Shown one piece after another: positions 7,014 to 8,956 of a stretch of DNA of 8,956 bases; positions within the stretch are counted from its first letter, which is position 1, and each line of letters opens with the position of its first letter. The DNA comes from an uncultured Sutterella sp. (lineage in GTDB: Bacteria > Pseudomonadota > Gammaproteobacteria > Burkholderiales > Burkholderiaceae_F). The translations under genes and the position numbers were made by a program. Where the stretch lies: contig CAAFNI010000483.1 of NCBI GenBank assembly GCA_900764215.1, forward strand, positions 1 to 8,956, written 5' to 3'. Below the pieces are notes generated by a model. That model saw nothing but the letters and a program-made list of their open reading frames with translations. It made no database searches and was not told where the DNA came from.

Positions 7014-8057
7014 TCAGACCTGGGCGCCGAGCGCCCGGGCGTAGACGAGCAGCACGCCTTCCCAGACCTGCCGCGGCGCAAGCGGATGCTCGGCCGAGCG
7101 GCGCATCTCCGCAACGGCCGCGTTGAGCGACAGAAGGTTCTTCGTCGTCGCCTCCGCCGCGATCCTCTCGAGCACGTCCCGTTCACGAATGAAAAAATGC
7201 GGATCCGCGCCCGACTTCACGCGCAGCAGGTCGTAGCACCAGCGAGAGAGTTGGAGGGCGACGGCGGGAATCGCCATCGAGGCCGAGTAGGCGCGCACGA
7301 TGGCGTCGGGGGTGAGGCTGCGCCCCTGTGCGAGCAGGTCCCGCAGCGAGGCGGCCGCCTTGGCGTCGAGCGTGAGTCCCGTGATGTCCTTGACGGCGTT
7401 GAGCGGCGCGCCGCCCGCCATGGCGAGCGCCACCTCCGGATCGGTTTTGAGGCGCTTTTGCGTCGACAGCCAGGCGAGCGCCTCATCCCTTGAAGGAACG
7501 CCCACGCGCAAGAGGCGCGATCGCGAGCGGATCGTCGGCAGCACGGCGTCGATGTCGTCGGCGGCAAGAATGAACACGCATCCTTCGGGCGGCTCCTCCA
7601 TCGACTTGAGAAGCGAGGCGGCCGCCTCGGCTCGCACCATGTCGGCCGGATAGACGAGCACGCAGCGCCGTCCGCCGCGGCTCGGAGCCATCGTGAGAAA
7701 GTCCGCGAGGGCGCGGAACTGGTGAATGCGCACTTCGCGCGAGAGCTTCTTCGAACTTGACGGCGTATCGGGCGGCGTGTAGGGAAGGTCGAGCGCATTG
7801 GCAAGGAATTCGCTCACCACGATGCGGCAGTCGGGATGGCTGACGGCATGCATCATGCGGCAGCCCGGACACTTGCCGCACGGAGAGCCGTCGGCCTTGG
7901 GGCTTTCGCAGAGCAGGCGCTCTGCAAACCAGCGGGCGAGCTCGAACGTGCCCACGCCCGGCATGCCGTAAATGAGGATGGCGTTGGGGAGCTTGTCGCG
8001 CATCGCGTCGAGCCGCGCGGCGGCTTCCTCAAGCCAAGGGTACTGCGTCAGAGCCAT
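7014..8057 (-). CDS. holB: DNA polymerase III subunit delta'
   Basis: Clamp-loader subunit that works with delta and gamma/tau to load the beta clamp at replication forks. It has 347 residues. The AAA+ domain starts with a degenerate P-loop, GMPGVGTFELA (31-41), without the Walker lysine, as usual for delta', which does not hydrolyse ATP. Four zinc-binding cysteines are at 50, 60, 63 and 66 (CGKCPGC). LLKSMEEPP (149-157) is highly typical of HolB/DnaX. The arginine-finger motif, normally SRC, reads Ser178-Arg179-Ser180 here. The C-terminal helical domain is weakly conserved, as usual. The start overlaps the end of tmk by 10 bases, and AAGGAG lies 8 bases ahead of the ATG. The tmk-holB order is a common housekeeping arrangement in proteobacteria. 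Confidence 0.94.
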   Translation of the reverse strand: MALTQYPWLEEAAARLDAMRDKLPNAILIYGMPGVGTFELARWFAERLLCESPKADGSPCGKCPGCRMMHAVSHPDCRIVVSEFLANALDLPYTPPDTPSSSKKLSREVRIHQFRALADFLTMAPSRGGRRCVLVYPADMVRAEAAASLLKSMEEPPEGCVFILAADDIDAVLPTIRSRSRLLRVGVPSRDEALAWLSTQKRLKTDPEVALAMAGGAPLNAVKDITGLTLDAKAAASLRDLLAQGRSLTPDAIVRAYSASMAIPAVALQLSRWCYDLLRVKSGADPHFFIRERDVLERIAAEATTKNLLSLNAAVAEMRRSAEHPLAPRQVWEGVLLVYARALGAQV

Positions 8058-8662
8058 TGTGCAAACTCCTTCTCAAGGGCGGCCGCGATCGTCTCGGGCG
8101 GCTCTTCGGCGTTGACCGTGACGAAGCGCTTCGGATCTCGGGCGGCGCGATCAAGATAGGCGTTGCGAACGCGCCCGAAGAAGTCCGCGCTCTCGCGCTC
8201 GAACCGGTCGCCTTCTCCCGCACGGATCGTGCGGCGCCGTGCGGCCACCTCCGGCGGCAGATCAAAGAGCACAGTCACGTCGGGCGAAAAGCCCGCGAGC
8301 GTCCAGGCTTCGAGCGCCTCGACTTCTTCGCCCCGCATGCCCTTGCCGCCCGTCTGATAGGCGTAGGTGGCATCGGTGAAGCGGTCGGAGAGGACCCAGG
8401 CGCCGCGCGCAAGCGCGGGCTTGATCACCTTTTCGACATGTTCGGCACGGGCGGCGAAAAAGAGCAGCGTCTCCGTGCGCGGCGTCATCTCGTCGGAGAG
8501 CAGAAGGCCGCGGATCTTTTCGCCGAGCGGCGTGCCGCCCGGCTCGCGCGTGCGCACGACCTCGCGCCCCGCAGCCCTGATGAGGCGCTCCAGCCCGTCG
8601 ATCTGCGTGGTCTTGCCGGCCCCGTCAATGCCTTCAAAGGAAATAAAGCGTCCTCTCGCCAT
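8048..8662 (-). CDS. tmk: Thymidylate kinase
   Basis: Phosphorylates dTMP to dTDP with ATP in the cytoplasm, an essential step in dTTP synthesis. From the ATG at 8662 it has 204 residues, the usual length. The P-loop is GIDGAGKTT (11-19), the dTMP-binding segment is TREPGGTPLGE (38-48), and the DRF motif is at 93-95, followed by DATYAYQTGGKG. The lid (ARRRTIRAGEGDRFE, about 141-155) carries arginines as in the E. coli-type enzyme. An in-frame ATG at 8716 would add 18 residues, but it falls inside the likely -10 box TACAAT and is preceded by no Shine-Dalgarno. The 8662 start has GGAG 6 bases upstream. It overlaps holB by 10 bases and is the first gene of the leftward cluster. Confidence 0.95.
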   Translation of the reverse strand: MARGRFISFEGIDGAGKTTQIDGLERLIRAAGREVVRTREPGGTPLGEKIRGLLLSDEMTPRTETLLFFAARAEHVEKVIKPALARGAWVLSDRFTDATYAYQTGGKGMRGEEVEALEAWTLAGFSPDVTVLFDLPPEVAARRRTIRAGEGDRFERESADFFGRVRNAYLDRAARDPKRFVTVNAEEPPETIAAALEKEFAQWL

Positions 8663-8668
8663 CTCATA

Positions 8669-8672
8669 CTCC
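8669..8672 (-). promoter_or_regulatory. Shine-Dalgarno that fixes the tmk start
   Basis: GGAG on the - strand lies 6 bases before the ATG at 8662-8660. It supports the 204-residue form of thymidylate kinase starting MARGRFISFEG. Confidence 0.7.
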
Positions 8673-8714
8673 GATCCGAAACTACCGGAGCCGCACGCGG
8701 CGGCCCGTCCCGGC

Positions 8715-8743
8715 ATTGTAGCGGATCAGGGCGCGGCGACAGC
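8715..8743 (-). promoter_or_regulatory. Probable promoter of tmk-holB
   Basis: TACAAT at 8720-8715 on the - strand is a good sigma-70 -10 box, placed so that transcription would start near 8708, about 46 bases before the tmk ATG. The -35 region at normal spacing (GCTGTC, 8743-8738) is poor. The motif is part of GCTACAATG, which recurs in the opposite orientation at 8807-8815. Confidence 0.5.
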
Positions 8744-8785
8744 GAAAGGCCCGAACAGCAAAACGCCCGAACGGCTCCGAGCAGG

Positions 8786-8814
8786 ACAGCGCGGATTCCG
8801 TAGCGCGCTACAAT
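8786..8814 (+). promoter_or_regulatory. Probable promoter of the rightward gene
   Basis: TACAAT at 8809-8814 is a good -10 box on the + strand, with a weak -35 (ACAGCG, 8786-8791) at 17 bases. Transcription would start near 8821, about 62 bases before the GTG at 8883. It faces away from the tmk promoter, so 8663-8882 acts as a divergent control region. Confidence 0.5.
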
Positions 8815-8827
8815 GAACCGCCCGCAT

Positions 8828-8852
8828 TCCCGCAAGGACCCGCCTTGCGGGA
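8828..8852 (+). promoter_or_regulatory. 5' leader hairpin of the rightward gene
   Basis: TCCCGCAAGG (8828-8837) pairs perfectly with CCTTGCGGGA (8843-8852) around the five-base loop ACCCG. It would begin about 8 bases after the predicted start site and end 30 bases before the GTG codon. No T run follows on either strand, so it is not an intrinsic terminator. A role in transcript stability or leader regulation is possible. Confidence 0.55.
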
Positions 8853-8882
8853 TCCGCTTGACTCAACCCAGGACTTCCCGTC

Positions 8883-8956
8883 GTGACGCAAGAAGAGAAG
8901 AACACCGAAGCCGCCGCCCCCGAAGCTCAAAACGCCGCCGAAAGAGACGCCCCGGC
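8883..8956 (+). CDS. Unidentified protein, N-terminal fragment
   Basis: A reading frame opens with GTG at 8883 and stays open to the right edge, giving 24 codons: an initiator, then TQEEKNTEAAAPEAQNAA, then ERDAP. AGGA lies 9 bases before the GTG (8870-8873), and a probable promoter and a leader hairpin precede it. The peptide is acidic, rich in alanine and glutamate, hydrophilic and without a signal sequence. This looks like a flexible N-terminal extension of a cytoplasmic protein. Such leaders occur on, for example, lysyl-tRNA synthetase and chaperone-like proteins in Burkholderiales, but nothing diagnostic is inside the window, so no function is assigned. Confidence 0.6.
   Translation, partial: MTQEEKNTEAAAPEAQNAAERDAP

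Noticed and set aside
6057..7493. Long open frame (478 codons) on the + strand opposite the kinase and holB
   Set aside because: It spans two well-supported genes on the other strand and shows only Arg/Ala/Gly-rich shadow composition.
8663..8716. N-terminal extension of tmk from the ATG at 8716
   Set aside because: This ATG is part of the likely -10 box TACAATG, lacks a ribosome site, and would add residues not found in thymidylate kinases.

Overview
The window is GC-rich and densely packed. The gene families point to a betaproteobacterium of the order Burkholderiales. The best guess is a Sutterella/Parasutterella-like gut anaerobe, because a TtrS-like sensor paired with a periplasmic DMSO-reductase-family enzyme is common there. 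This assignment is inference from family resemblance, not from a search.

Layout from left to right. (1) Positions 2-1204, + strand: a tyrosine recombinase/integrase running in from the left edge, probably the catalytic C-terminal part of a longer protein, closed by a strong intrinsic terminator at 1258-1291. (2) Positions 1328-4323, - strand: dmsB and dmsA, encoding a Tat-exported molybdopterin reductase and its four-cluster ferredoxin subunit. No dmsC membrane anchor or dmsD chaperone follows. (3) A 138-base regulatory gap (4324-4461) holding an imperfect palindrome, a second short palindrome, a 9-bp leader hairpin and a near-perfect 11-base direct repeat that includes the dmsA Shine-Dalgarno. 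(4) Positions 4462-6989, - strand: a FixJ/TtrR-type response regulator and a TtrS-like membrane histidine kinase with a periplasmic binding-protein domain; they overlap by 4 bases. (5) Positions 7014-8662, - strand: holB (DNA polymerase III delta') and tmk (thymidylate kinase), overlapping by 10 bases. (6) Positions 8663-8882: a divergent promoter region with two facing copies of GCTACAATG, then a perfect 10-bp leader hairpin. (7) From 8883, + strand: the first 24 codons of an unidentified gene.

How the parts may work together. The sensor kinase probably detects a small S- or N-oxide or another electron-acceptor-related ligand in the periplasm and phosphorylates the regulator, which switches on dmsAB across the 138-base gap. 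DmsA/DmsB would fold in the cytoplasm and leave together by the Tat pathway as an anaerobic terminal reductase. Because dmsC is absent here, the electron donor must be encoded elsewhere or be a soluble or non-standard partner. The whole respiratory module lies immediately behind the housekeeping pair tmk-holB on the same strand (24-base gap), so basal sensor expression may depend on read-through from the tmk promoter. I see no tRNA, rRNA, CRISPR array or insertion sequence. I do not see a clearly new defence or mobile system. The most interesting parts are the anchorless dmsAB module and its structured control region.
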